A stretch of DNA of 64,000 bases from Dermacentor variabilis (GCF_050947875.1 NC_134572.1:128092605-128156604); one strand, 5' to 3'. Shown: positions 49,170-60,164, counted from the stretch's first letter. Notes: generated by a model not told the origin, from the sequence alone. Made by a program: numbers and translations.

Positions 49170-49553
49170 TCACCAGCCTCCATCCTGTGTCACGTGCGTA
49201 GTGTGTCCCGTCGAGTGGGTCACTATGTGGTGGTGGTGGTGAACGGGCACAGGCACAGGAACAGGAACGGCCACAGGATGACCGTGGTGCGGCGGCGGTG
49301 GGTGATAGTGCATCGGGTAGTGCTGCGGTGGCGGAGGCGGCGGCGGGTGATGTGGGTAGTAAGCCGGTGCGTGTCCTCCGTAAGGCACAGGTATCGGAAC
49401 GATCTGGGGTGCCAGCGCCCTGCCGATGATGGCCAACTTGGCGAGCTTCTTGAGCCGCAGCATCTCGAACGCAGCCGTGGTGCCATCGCGCCTCCTCAGC
49501 GCCAATAGGAGCGCCAGAGTGACGACGACGGTCCACACTCGTCTTCTGCCCAT
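49170..49553 (-). CDS. Small secreted Pro/His/Val-rich protein
   Basis: The 127-residue frame starts MGRRRVWTVVVTLALLLALR, a basic N-terminus and hydrophobic core typical of a signal peptide, with possible cleavage after TTAA. A short basic helix follows (MLRLKKLAKLAIIGRALAPQ), then low-complexity blocks: IVPIPVPYGG, a polyproline run with His/Tyr (YYPHHPPPPPPP, HYHPPPPHHG), VPVPVPVPV, five His and a TTHVTQDGGW end. This resembles arthropod cuticle, cement or other extracellular structural proteins, but I recognise no family domain. Third positions are C/G-rich as in the other exons here. A TATA box lies about 120 bases upstream. A single-exon gene is the simplest reading. Confidence 0.68.
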   Translation of the reverse strand: MGRRRVWTVVVTLALLLALRRRDGTTAAFEMLRLKKLAKLAIIGRALAPQIVPIPVPYGGHAPAYYPHHPPPPPPPQHYPMHYHPPPPHHGHPVAVPVPVPVPVHHHHHIVTHSTGHTTHVTQDGGW

Positions 49554-49674
49554 GCCGAAGTCCGATGGAGTGAGCAGCCTGCAAGACCTGCCTCAGGGGA
49601 GCATTGCCTCGCGCAGCGCAGTAGTAGTTCGCGGTAACACTATTCTTTTCCCCTCGACGCGGGTGCGAGACATC

Positions 49675-49682
49675 TTTTTATA
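49675..49682 (-). promoter_or_regulatory. TATA box for the secreted-protein gene
   Basis: The minus strand reads GGTCGTATAAAAAGATGTC. With the usual 25-30 base spacing, transcription would start near 49650, giving a 5' UTR of roughly 95 bases before the ATG at 49553. Confidence 0.6.
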
Positions 49683-49863
49683 CGACCTCTGGTCGCCGTG
49701 CTAATCTCCGCCCCACTCACGACCCTTTCCCAACGCTGCTGCGCCGCCAATTGACGTGCAGTGAGTGAGCACCCTCCAGCTGGGCGCGTCTTTGTTCCAC
49801 AATTGCCGTTGCGAATTGTTTGTCGTCGTTCTTTTTTTCTTTTATATATGAAAAAGGAAGAAG

Positions 49864-50022
49864 CTACGGACCAGTAAGGACGCAGGAGAAATGTCCGTCA
49901 GCCAAGTTCCTTGTTGTTTCTTGAAGCCCGTCCAGAAGGAAGATGACGCGATCCACGGACGCCTTGTGCTCCCACAACTCGTTCGAGTGGTGCACGTACC
50001 AAACACCCAGTCGCGGGGTTGA
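49864..50022 (-). CDS. Unrecognised gene, terminal coding exon
   Basis: The minus strand has a good acceptor (CGTTTCTTTGCTTTAG) followed by 52 codons and TAG. The frame reads STPRLGVWYVHHSNELWEHK, then ASVDRVIFLLDGLQETTRNL, then ADGHFSCVLTGP. Third positions are mainly G/C (CAC CAC TCG AAC GAG, GTC ATC TTC), the pattern of the other real exons, while the two other frames look random. There is no Met start, so it would be the last exon of a gene coming from higher coordinates. I do not recognise the protein. It ends about 180 bases upstream of the neighbouring gene's TATA box, on the same strand. Upstream exons were not identified, and a retroelement fragment is possible. Confidence 0.45.
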   Translation of the reverse strand, partial: STPRLGVWYVHHSNELWEHKASVDRVIFLLDGLQETTRNLADGHFSCVLTGP

Positions 50023-51774
50023 CTAAAGCAAAGAAACGAGTCAAAACAAAAGACACGGACCGAAGGTTGGGCTGGAAACCAGAGTTCGACGCTCCTCAAG
50101 TCTTCAGCCGAGCGCGACAATGGTAACGACCTGCGTTCGGATTAGCATCGGCTGCGCTGCTTCATAGCCGCTGCTTTACCATGCACCGACGGCAAAGGCG
50201 CCACGCGGTGGGGAAAGTTGTGGCCGTCGCAGTCTGCAACAGCGGGCTTTGGGCTCGTTGTCCGCCTCGCTGAATTCGAAATCGGGCGTCTACGCAGAGA
50301 AGGGTGGTGGGGGGGGGGCGAAGCGCGCCCGCGCTTGGGTGTCTTACCGTCGCCGCGCCACTAGATTGATGGAGCGTGGGCGATAAAGAGTTCACGTGAC
50401 GAGAGCGGGTGAGGAAGCGACCGCTCGGTCGAAACGTTCATTTCTCTCGCCGCAGCCGCCCCACCGCAACCGAATTCACTCCCACTTTCTGTACACCCCA
50501 CTTTCTCCAGCCAAACACCAGCTCCCCTCCCCCGCATTTTCAGCCGGGACTCGCATGGCTGCTCTCTCTACGTTCCCCCTCGTTCGCGCCGGAATCCGTG
50601 TGCGGCGGGCACTTTCCTTGGCGGCCACGATAATTAGGCAGTCCTTGGACACGCCTTCTGGAGCAAGTCGTCCTAAGCAAGCAAGCAAGCAAGCAAGCAA
50701 GAGCCGCATACTGTTCACGCAGTTGGGGCTGGGGAACGTGGCTGCCTTTGAAGTCTGCGCCCGCCGTGTTCTCGCTACGTGATTTATGCAATGCAAATGA
50801 GCGGTGGCAAGTGAGTGCGGTAGCGAAGAAACCGCATCGCGGGTTCTTCCACCCCTCTCCCCCCTCTCCCCGTTTCCTTAATTTCTCCGGCTTCATCGTT
50901 CTGCCCTGGCCGTGGCCGCGTTCGCAAAGTTGGGCGAACGCTAGAACCTGAGGATGCGGACGACACTCACTTTTTCGAGAATTTTCGTGCTCCACGCTGC
51001 ACGGGCATTAGGATTACGGAGCTTGCATGTGGTCCGGCCCCGAAGTTTAAGATCGCTGAAAAGAAGATGAGTGGAAGCTTTCTGGTTCCTGAAAAAACGC
51101 AGCCTTTGAGCCTTGTGCCCTGGCCAACGTGAAAGCATGCTCTTTTCATTGTTTTTATTTGTTTCAATCAGCGAGCAGTACTACTCACTCTGATGTCACG
51201 TAGCTAGCTCGTTTCACAGAAGGTTTCTCTTCGCCTCCGTGAGCCTACTACACATGATGAAGATCGCGGAATTAGGTCAGTGCATTCCGTCATAATAGAG
51301 CCTGCCATACAGTCTGCAAAGCGTCCTTTTTTTCTTTTTTGCACACGCACTACATCACCGCTTGCCATTCTCGACACCTTACATATTGTACCAAAAACTT
51401 CAGTCAAAGACTTGGGAACAAGGAATGGTGAAATGGTTAGCACTAGTCTGTCTGGTTTTTCTGAATTAATTACGTGGAATCGAGGGAAGTTGTGGACTTG
51501 TCGTCCGAAAAACTGAAAAACTTCTTCGGTGCGCCCTCGTTTCTGAGGGCGATCAGGTAGTTTAGGAAAAGCATTTTCCGTAAGCATAGTTGGGTTTTCG
51601 GTGGCGATGCCAACCACCCACCATGGAGCCCAACAGGGGGACGTGACAGAAGTTCGTGCAAGACAAACCCTGCCAACGCCAGCCGTACATCGCTGCTATA
51701 ACCAAATACAGCATAACCAAGGCTGGCTAGCCACACACGGTTAACCCTTGCCACCTGGAAACTAGGAAGTGAGG
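50023..51774. other. Unassigned, partly CpG-rich
   Basis: 50280-50960 is GC-rich with open frames on both strands and an (AAGC)n run at 50679-50702. It could contain the 5' part of the minus-strand gene ending at 49864, but no exon could be defined. Confidence 0.3.
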
Positions 51775-52165
51775 AGAAGTGAGGAGAAGACAGGAAAGAT
51801 GGAAAAGTGGGAGAGAAAGACGAAGATTGGATAGGAGGACAGGAAAAGGCGACTGCCGATTTCCACCGGGTTCGTCAGTCCGGGTGTGCCTTCTACTTTA
51901 AGCCGAGGCCAAAGGGGTGTGTTGCTTCCACCGAGGGGCCGTAAAGGTCCAAATACCCGGCATCGGCTCAACCCCCAGGATCCCTTTTTCTCCGGACACG
52001 GCTAAGCCGCGCACGGCTACACGCGGGAGGGTCCAACCCTCGTGTGCTCGGGTACGTGGTGTCGCGACACACCAAACGCCTGCTGACGCAGACGCCCCTG
52101 CGGGGTTTATCATTCGTCATAATTAGCTTGATCACCCTTCTTGCTTGCTTAAGGGGGTATGAGCC
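51775..52165 (+). repeat. Interspersed repeat, non-LTR-like
   Basis: It starts with direct repeats AAGTGAGGAG, then GACAGGAAAG and a GC-rich central part (CACGGCTAAGCCGCGCACGG, TGCTCGGGTACGTGGTGTCG, GACGCCCCTGCGGGG), and ends near TGATGATGATAG. A short trinucleotide tail suggests reverse-transcribed insertion. No coding motif. Recognised as repeat-like from style only; copy number is unknown from this window. Confidence 0.35.
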
Positions 52166-52379
52166 ATATATGATGATGATAGTGTTTGTACCTTTCTTGT
52201 GGTCGCCGTGTTTTCGCTCAAGGACTTTGACGGTCGACTGAACAATGAGACATATAAGCCTTAATAGCCGGTATTCTTGTACCAGGGATCATATTTTGAA
52301 GGACCGACGACTGTGCCCGGCGCTATCGTTGGGTTTGAGTATTAATTGTGTTTAAAACGAAGCTATTTTTGCCTTTTCT

Positions 52380-52553
52380 CCTCACTTTTCGGGCGCTGCT
52401 GTGATGGTATTGCCGCGCGTGCCGCTGAGTTTCTTGCAACACCACCAGATGGCGCTCGCCTGCGCGCATCCCGGGGTTTCAAAGGGGATGCTCATAACAT
52501 CCATCCATCCATCCATCCCTCCATCCATCCATCCATCCATCCATCCAACCCGA
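52380..52553 (+). repeat. LINE 3' end with (CATC)n tail
   Basis: CACCACCAGATGGCGCTCGC, GCGCGCATC and GGGGTTTCAAAGGGGATG are followed by about 13 CATC units (one interrupted). The CCACC-AGATGGCG block recurs at 11247 and 11913 beside the LINE fragment at 11270-11870, whose terminal CACCCCGTTTGAAACG is similar to GGTTTCAAAGG here. The tail fixes the + orientation. Confidence 0.55.
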
Positions 52554-52972
52554 CCGGCGCCACCGCGGGCCGATTCGGCTTGAGTTGCAGGAGTGGTTTC
52601 CTCTTCGCGGGAATAAATACGCCGTCTTGGCTGCGTCTGGATCATAGTCTGTGAGCATGGCACGAGCTGTGCTTGCTTTCTTATGCGACAAAAATGCAAG
52701 TGCTGCGCTGTGGATGTCGCGTGCTGGGCTGTGATAATGTAAGCATTACAATCGCTCATAGCCTGAAGAGAGCGCTTAGAGCTGGCATCTCGAGAACGTG
52801 CTTCTCACGTATGCACAAGGAGCACGTAAACACGTACCTGCAGAAATGGCTCCAAAAACGTGCGCTCAACGTCGAGGACACCGAGGCCCGAAAGAAGCGT
52901 CGCGCGCAACGGGAGCGTGTTCGCTGCGCAGCGAAACCTGGTGCAGGTCGCGATTGTATGTATACAATGCAT

Positions 52973-53423
52973 ACAGGGTGTTTCAAGGAAGACTTTAAGT
53001 AAATTTAAATAATAGGCTTTCGGAGGTGAAATTGTTGTTCTTGCGCGAAGTGACCAGGGGCCGAGGCGGGCGCTATCAAACGGGGTTGCAAGTGCTATTT
53101 AGGGGAATAATTAAGTAGAATATGTTAATTAACTTTCTAGTTATTCTAGTTATGTGTTTGATTGTAACGAGGAAACTTTAGTGGATCATGCGTTCATCTG
53201 GTGTCGAGTGTTAGATTTGCGGAATTGCAATTGCGCGCACAGCTACAGCGCTCAGCACATCAGATCTCCAGACGCGCGCAACGGGCTCCGTGCGGCAGCT
53301 GAGCGCCGCAAAGCCACGCCCACGCGCTGATGTCGCTTGGAGCAGTGCGCGTCACACACACTCCGCTCTTTTTCTGCAGCCCGAACAGCGGAAAGCAGCG
53401 TCGTGTTCCTCCTCCCCTGGAAC

Positions 53424-53468
<45 letters not shown>

Positions 53469-54342
53469 AATCATCATGGTTACGCCCACTGCAGGGCAAA
53501 GGCCTCCCCCATACTTCTCCAACTACACCGGTCATGTACTAAATGCGGTCATGTTGTCCCTGCAAACTTCTTAATCTCATCCACAGACCTAACTTTCTGC
53601 CGTCCCCTGCTACGCTTCCCTTCCCTTATAATCCAGTCCGTAACCCTTAATGACCATCGGTTATCTTCCCTCCTCATTACATGTCCTGCCCATGCCCATT
53701 TCTTTTTCTTCCCTCCTCGAACGCCCAAATGTGACTTGTCATCACAAGCGCCGCGTGCGGCCTTGACCTGCGACTCCGCGATGCATAGGGCGATGCGAAG
53801 CGCTTTGCTTTGTGATACCACCGCGGTTGCTCTTGAAAAAGATTTACCTTGCTTTTGCACTCCGGAATTTAGGCACCGATTTCGCAAAACGCAGCCAAAG
53901 ATATGCTGCTGTCGCAGTCATGACCACTTTCCGTTTGGGCAGTAGAAAAAGAGTGGAATGTGCGTGACGCCCAACCCTCCGAGTGTCAGTGCGTGGGCGT
54001 GGCCTTGCGGCGCTCAGCTGCCGCTGGGAGCCAGTTGCGCGCGTCTGGAGAGCTGAGGTTCTGAGCAGGGTAGCTCTGCGCGCAATTGCAATTTCGCCAA
54101 TATAACAATCGATACCGGATGGACCCATGACGCACTAAAATTTCCTCGTTACAATCAAACTCCTCACTAGAATAATTAAGAAGTTAATTAACAAATTCTA
54201 TTTCATTCCCCTAAATAGCTCATGCAACCCTGTTAGATAGCGCCCGCCACGGCCTCTGATCACTTCGCGCAAGAACAAAAAATTTAGCTCCGAATGCCTA
54301 TTATTTAAGATTACCTAAATTCTACCTTGAAACACCCCGTAC
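52973..54342. mobile_element. Foldback transposon with about 400-bp arms
   Basis: The left arm (52973-53395) and right arm (about 53945-54342) are imperfect reverse complements. The ends read ACAGGGTGTTTCAAGG and, inverted, ACGGGGTGTTTCAAGG. Mirrored blocks include TTAAATAATAGGC, CTTGCGCGAAGTGA, GCGGGCGCTATC, TAGGGGAAT, GATTGTAACGAGGAAA, GCAATTGCGCGCA and GCCACGCCCACGC. No transposase is present. The interior contains a LINE 3' end and some unique sequence. Confidence 0.85.
53428..53710 (-). mobile_element. RTE-like LINE 3' end with (GAT)n tail, nested
   Basis: On the minus strand the coding part reads AWAGHVMRREDNRWSLRVTD, then REGKRSRGRQKVRSVDEIKK followed by FAG, the basic C-terminal segment after the reverse transcriptase domain. 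It is followed by about 190 bases and a (GAT)n tail (+ strand ATC, 53428-53477). It is heavily 5'-truncated. It lies in the loop of the foldback element. The same protein block occurs at 22976-23235. Confidence 0.8.
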
Positions 54343-56713
54343 ATACAATTTTATAATAATTAATTGAATTACGTACAGCACCATAATTTAATTAAAGTTT
54401 AACACTTCTGGCATGATGCGATGCGTAGCAACGCTGATTGCAGCCTTTTCTCGTTCTGCCAGTGCCATGGCAGTACTGGTTGCCGGCTTCTGTAGTGCTA
54501 CCACTAGCCTAAATGAAGAAATAAGGCATTATTTACTGGTATAATAATTTGCTTTATTTAAAGGAAACACACATATATTTTTTTTATTTTCTAAGAAATT
54601 ATCATCGTCTGTGCTGAGTATATACCAAGTCAAACGCTGGGGTTTCGAATACGCAGACAGCTGCTGCTGCAGGCTTTCCAAGATACCACGGGAACGCTCA
54701 AAGGTAGCGGCACGTTTATGTGTTGCCGATCTCCTAGCCCAATGAATCGTCGTGTCAGGTGAGTGGACAATGTCAGCAAGTCGGTTAAAGTAGGTAAATG
54801 TCTTGGTGCGGCCCACGTTGGAGAAAAGCGAGATGTGTAAGCGCTACACATTGAGCCACATTAAATCAGGTGGACGCCGGCGTCGACATGTAAAGTGAAT
54901 AGCTTTCTTTGGCTCTTTCGGCCGTCTTAGTGACTGGTCAGTGGCAGTTCGATGGTCGGTGCCTGGTTGGTCTCGACAAGGGGAAAGTTCGTTCGCTCTC
55001 TCTTTCTTGCTCTCTCTCGCTCGTTCGTTTGCTCGTCCCTTCCTTCGTACTTTCGCGCATTCGTTCGTTCACTCGTTTGTTCGGTCGTTCGAACTATTCG
55101 CTTACATTGACAGTCATTGCCGATGGTTGCTGCGCAGTTCTTATTGCTATGGTTTATTCTGGTGTGTAAAGATACTGGCGGCTGAGACATTTGCGGAAGT
55201 ATATATGTGATAATTATGGACCGATGACGGAATGGAACCTTTCCCTTCGTACATAACAGCCGTGTGATTTATCCATTAGACCACGATCGCTTTATTTTAA
55301 TGCGTTAGCGTTAGGAGTGGCAAAGTGGCAAGAAAGAATACGTGTGTGAAGTGTGGGAAGCCGGTCACGGGCTAGAGCTCACCACGTCGGTAAAGGTATT
55401 ATTGATGATGAAGAACGGCGGTGGCCTAACGGAAGTAACGAAACTGACTCCATTGGGCGACTTTGTGCCCAGAGAAACAGGTAACACTACGCACAATATT
55501 AGCAGCCAGCACACTAGCCGAAAGTCGAAATCTGATCTGCGGGCCAAGCACGTCGGCTTTTATGCATGGTTCGTCGAAGGTGCCAGCGTAACCGCTGGGG
55601 CTCGTATACCTTCCAGAAAGTACATCGTAATTCGCGTCACCCACACAATCTGATTACACGACGTTCAGCGAGAACATGCACAACAGAGAGGATCAACGAT
55701 AGCGTTGGAGTAAGTTCAAGATCACGCAAGCGCGTCTTCATTGCTGTCAACGATAACTTTCAAGATGTTAGCCGCTGAAATTCAGTGCCCGGAAAAAAGG
55801 GTGACTAAGTGCACGTGTCTATATGCATATACAGCGCAGCTGACGGTGGCCTTCTTCGGAACACCGTCAGTTGCACTTCCTTCCTCGAATGAGCAGGACG
55901 TGTGTCGAGTGAACTACTAAACAAAACTTTGCAATGGGGTGAATGCTGTTTAAATCGTGGATCCGAGGCTTCAAAGAGGTGCGTTGTAATGGTAACGCAT
56001 TTCTCTCGCACTTACCGCTAAATCACCATTGAACATTTCTTTCTTTATTGCCTGTACAACTTTAGTGCAAAACATTCGCAATGACCATGATATTTCCGTT
56101 CAAGTGACTTTCATTAAACGCGTGCACCAACATCAGTAAAGAAAAGAAACCGCAGAAGGTAAAACTTTGTCAAGCATGCAAGCTCTTCTGTTACAGCGAG
56201 CGAGTGTGATGGCTCAGGTTAAGCTCTGTAGGCATCACGGATGCATGCGACCCTCTCGACAAAGTTTCTGTTGCAGAAAGTACGTTCACGTCGACATGAC
56301 GTACTTGAATTCTCGTTTTTCAGAGGCTGTGAAGGCCGATGACCATGAAAATGTCGCAGGGGACGCCGTCCTCATTGTGTACAGGTAAGAATATAATTCC
56401 GTGTGGTGCTATTGCAAGTCGTTTCTTTAAGTGTGCGCTGAAGTACGTCCAAATGGAATATTGCATTCCAGAAATCTATGAATGTGTGTTCGGCTGTTTC
56501 CAGCTTATTGTGCAGGATGCAGCTTACTTGTCATGGCACAAAGAAGCTGTTATCCTACATCCAAGTTCTCACTGGAAGCTTGCCGGTATGTGAAAGAAAA
56601 AGTCATTTTGTGTTTGATTTGGGTGCTATTTGCTCGACTTATATTAAAACATCTTGTCCTCGGCCTTCACAGTGGAGAGATCTATACATTGGCGTGGTGC
56701 GTGAACAAGATAG
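54343..56713. other. Unassigned sequence
   Basis: It contains an imperfect TTCG/CTCG-rich run (about 55010-55090). The minus-strand frame 54529-54816 has no domain but a long, even composition (see the rejected list). Confidence 0.35.
55222..55292 (-). repeat. tRNA-like fragment
   Basis: The minus strand has an A-box-like GTGGTCTAATGGATAAATC and a B-box-like AGGTTCCATTCC at the right spacing. The acceptor stem does not pair, so it is a pseudogene or SINE head. Confidence 0.45.
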
Positions 56714-57398
56714 TAGAGAGTTTTGGAATAGGGGCCCCAATAGTTTGGGGCCCCAAAGAGCTCTGCGGTTGTTTGCGTTTGGGCACGCAACAGTGAAGAG
56801 TTTTAGAATAGGGCTTGGCGTTTGCGGATAGCGTCTTGCGCTGGCAGAGCTACTACGGCGTCAAAGAAAAGCTGTTAGAAATAATTAAATAAAATAGACT
56901 ATTTTGTGATAAGAATAGTATTTTGGACTTTCGTGTTTTATCGTTTAATTACAATTTAGAGGTTATTCTATTAGCAGCAAACAATTAGTTGCGCTTATTT
57001 TTGGGTAACCAACCTTACACACACACACAAACCAAGCTAAGCCGTGTTAGGCCTACGAGCGATAAAATCCAGAATTGAATTTGGAATCAGCGGCGTCTAA
57101 TAAATCAATCTTTATAACACACGCTAGTTGAGAGAGAGCGATAACCGCAGTCACTTCTCCTATCTTGCGAACTTCACGCGTTACCACGAATCGAGCCCAG
57201 TTTGGCGCGAGGTTAGAACCGTCGCTTCTATGGGGGCCACCATGTTTGTTTACGCAAACCTTTTGGGGCAGCTTTTGGGGCTCCCGCTAAATCAGCGAAA
57301 TAGCGTGCCTGACGCAAAACCCAAACGCAGTTTGCGTCTCGCGCTTGCGCAGTTGCTTCGATGTTATTTCTTTGGGGTCCCTATTCTAAATCTCTCTA
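56714..57398. mobile_element. MITE-like element with inverted ends
   Basis: TAGAGAGTTTTGGAATAGGG (56714) is mirrored by CCCTATTCTAAATCTCTCTA (ending 57398). A second inner pair is GTTTGCGTTTGGGCACGC against GCGTGCCTGACGCAAAACCC. The left end recurs internally at 56796 (AAGAGTTTTAGAATAGGG). The frames inside are not protein-like. Confidence 0.7.
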
Positions 57399-58071
57399 TT
57401 TATACAGGTGCTTACGGTGCACAGGTGCTATAGGTGTTGCAACTAGAGAAGCACTTTCAGAATCAGTAAAGAGGACACAATTTCGTGTAAATATTTGGTG
57501 ACATTTCTTGCTATTGTATTGCATGACGAGACAATGTACTCGGGTAACGTGTTTTTTCAGTCGCATGTGCATACCTGTCCGCAAAAAATGCGTTGTTTTC
57601 GCTCCTTAGAAAGAGGCAGCGAGAAACAATTTGATGAATAAATTGGCGATATCAGCAACGTTGTTCGCGGGGCGGGTTGGTTCATATTAGTGGTTAAAAG
57701 AAACCAGCGGGAAGACACGAAGAGAATGTCGAAGAAGCCCAGCGCTTCCCTGTGTAGTTCTTCTTTGTCTTTGGGTTTTATTTCCGCTGGTTAGTTTCAC
57801 CCACAAATTCGAGAGTCCCAACACACCTATACCTTGGCACTCTTGAATAGGTTACCATTACTTCTGCGCTCCGAACCCGAAGCCCATATAAACACCGCGA
57901 ATACACGGTAGATTTTCTATCGGTTGAAACCGCAAAAAACACACAAGCCGCAAAACATACGACAGCCTGGTTACGAGTAACGGATTCTACACAGACATAG
58001 ACAGATCGCACCCACGCCAACACTAGGCGTGTTATTTAGCTTTTCAGTTTCCTCATTCTCGTAATCCTTGC
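57399..58071. other. Unassigned sequence
   Basis: No gene or clear repeat recognised. Confidence 0.4.
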
Positions 58072-58323
58072 TTAAGCAGGTAGTGCTGCAAACGGCACCC
58101 ACAAATGCTTGTTGGGCTCAGCCGTCCACTGTACGTTATCGAAAACAGCAATCTTTTGCCCCCAGCCGCCATGCCACATTCCTTCGCACTTGACCCAGTT
58201 GATTACGCTGCCAGCTTTATGCGCAGAACGACGCCGCAACCTTGACAACTTGGCTCGCGCTTTCCTGGTCTCTGCAGAATACTGTGACGCCATCTGGTGA
58301 AGGTAGGAAATCAACCGCACAGG
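58072..58323 (-). CDS. Hypothetical minus-strand reading frame
   Basis: The minus-strand frame of 94 codons ends at 58072. A possible acceptor (TTTTTGGTTGCAG) precedes 58323, so the coding part may start there rather than at the Met near 58356. The peptide has a basic helix (YSAETRKARAKLSRLRRRSA) and an aromatic end (GMWHGGWGQKIAVFDNVQW, then LWVPFAALPA). It looks more protein-like than background but matches no family I know, and codon bias is weak. The codons for HQMAS form the CACCAGATGGCG motif also seen in LINE-associated sequence, which raises the chance that this is element-derived. Confidence 0.28.
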   Translation of the reverse strand, partial: PVRLISYLHQMASQYSAETRKARAKLSRLRRRSAHKAGSVINWVKCEGMWHGGWGQKIAVFDNVQWTAEPNKHLWVPFAALPA

Positions 58324-58379
58324 TCTGCAACCAAAAACCCAGTATCGCCTCGCCACCCATCAATTTTAAGCAGGCAGGT

Positions 58380-59342
58380 TCAAGATAGATTACGAAGAGT
58401 GTCGGCGAGATGGGTCATCCCTTGCCCAAATCTGGTCTAGAGCGAGTGTCGAATGCGAGACGTGTGCTCCTACGCGGCCGTGCCCTGCCTCATGGGGCAG
58501 TTAACAGGCACACTGTCGCTAACACTCCTGTTCATGAATGTCCGCGTGGCGCAGCTTAAATGTGCCATTTGAGTGCCCGTTTCAATTATGGAGGCCATGT
58601 TAACGTGATGCAGAAGCGCAAAGCGAACCGGGTACGAAACTCAGTCGGAGGAAGTTCTTTCCAATTGGAGCGGCAGCATTGCCTCCCGAAGGCATCGCAG
58701 CCCTCAAGGATGCTGCGAGCGACATGTATTTTGGTTCCTATAACGCGACCTTTATTGCTGCAAGTTTAGTGCGACCCCACAATGTCTGTAATTACGCTTT
58801 CTAACTTTCTAGCGAGTGCCTTTGTATATATTTTCTAATCAACACTCTTCCAACTGATTGTTCGATAAGCTGTGACAGCAGTAAGTTTGGATGGGCCTCT
58901 GACGGGATTTGACTTTGCAATTAATGCCATGGGCGCCTGTGAAAAAAAAAAATGATGGTGGCAAATGATGGTGCCACGATCGCACGCATACTTCTCTCGT
59001 TCCCAAGCCAGCGAGCTCTTTGAAGCACTCGGCGGGTTCGCCTCGTGCCTCTTTCTCGTCCTATTTTCGTGTGAAAGCTAGCGCTTTGAGGTGCCGTGTT
59101 AGACTGCACTATCTCCGGGACCGGGACACCTTCACCAGCGCCTTCTTCGTAGCAGCTTATGCTGCATAGAAACTGTGCGACGTCGTAGTGAATTCATGGT
59201 CGCCCAAAGTAAAACCTTCGTCGAGCACATATGCAATCGTCGTGTTAACTATACACCACGTGGCATAGCCACACGTACAAGCTTATGACATGTAGCCGCT
59301 GATGACGTCACAATCCTTGTTTTTCTCGATTATATACGCTCG
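58380..59342. other. Unassigned sequence
   Basis: No gene recognised. Near 59106, GCACTATCTCCGGGACCGGGACA resembles one block of the 78-bp repeat at 29911. Confidence 0.4.
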
Positions 59343-59360
59343 TACGTCTATTGTTGTATG

Positions 59361-59468
59361 TCCTCCATTCTGGAGCCAAAGTCCCGGATAACCGGAAACG
59401 CGGGGGTTTATCAAATGTCCGGCGCCTCTGGTTGGGGGGGGGGGGGACTTTGGCTCCAGAATGGAGGA
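59361..59468. repeat. Perfect 25-bp inverted repeat
   Basis: 59361-59385 (TCCTCCATTCTGGAGCCAAA and on) is exactly mirrored at 59444-59468 around 58 bases that end in a G13 run. Likely a small MITE or hairpin. Confidence 0.92.
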
Positions 59469-60164
59469 TGTACCACACCTATAGCTACATAGAGCTCAAC
59501 AATCACAATGTCGTAAGCTCGCGTCGACTGGCCGGCGTAGAAATCGTACCGTTGCCGTCCTACAATCATTTTGAATGTAGTCATCGTGCTGCTGTCGTCA
59601 CACAAACATATGCTCGCGACCCAAACACAACTACTCAATTCGCACAAATAGGTTGCTTAACGTGGCATCGCTCTGCCGAACCCCAAACAATGCTGGATAG
59701 CCAGGTACCATCTCGCTCAATATGAGTTGTCACACGTGAGTCTGTTTTGCTTTTGTGTAGGCGCAGCCGTGCCGCCATACAGTGACCGTATGGTAGCGCC
59801 TACACTTAAAAGTTGATGAACACCGCAGCGATTACTGGTATCACTCTGTTTACAAGAAAAATGGCACTTGTCATTTTTGTTGTTGATAAAGCTGACGGGT
59901 GTACGCCCTGTTGCAACTCATATTGAGCTGAGCAGTACCTGCAAAATCCTTCGCATAACATCGATTTTCACAGTGTACCGGATCTGCACAATCTTTACGC
60001 TCACGATGCATGTACACGGCTGGTCAGGAGCTCGCGTGCGGCGTCTGAAATTTCAGTGCTGCAACATCAAACCGGTCTTGCACAGAAACCGGTTATCTGG
60101 TTGTTCAATTCACCAGTTATTCGAGTTTGAAAACAGCATCACCGGAGTGATCGCTATTCATTTG

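Noticed and set aside
49024..49584. 186-codon minus-strand frame
   Set aside because: It is a shadow of the secreted-protein frame at 49170-49553, which has the signal peptide and regular low-complexity pattern.
54529..54816. 95-codon minus-strand frame (possible gene)
   Set aside because: Even composition and a YILSTDDDNF segment caught attention, but there is no splice context, no start context and no third-position bias.
55222..55292. Functional tRNA gene on the minus strand
   Set aside because: Acceptor stem does not pair; only internal promoter boxes remain.
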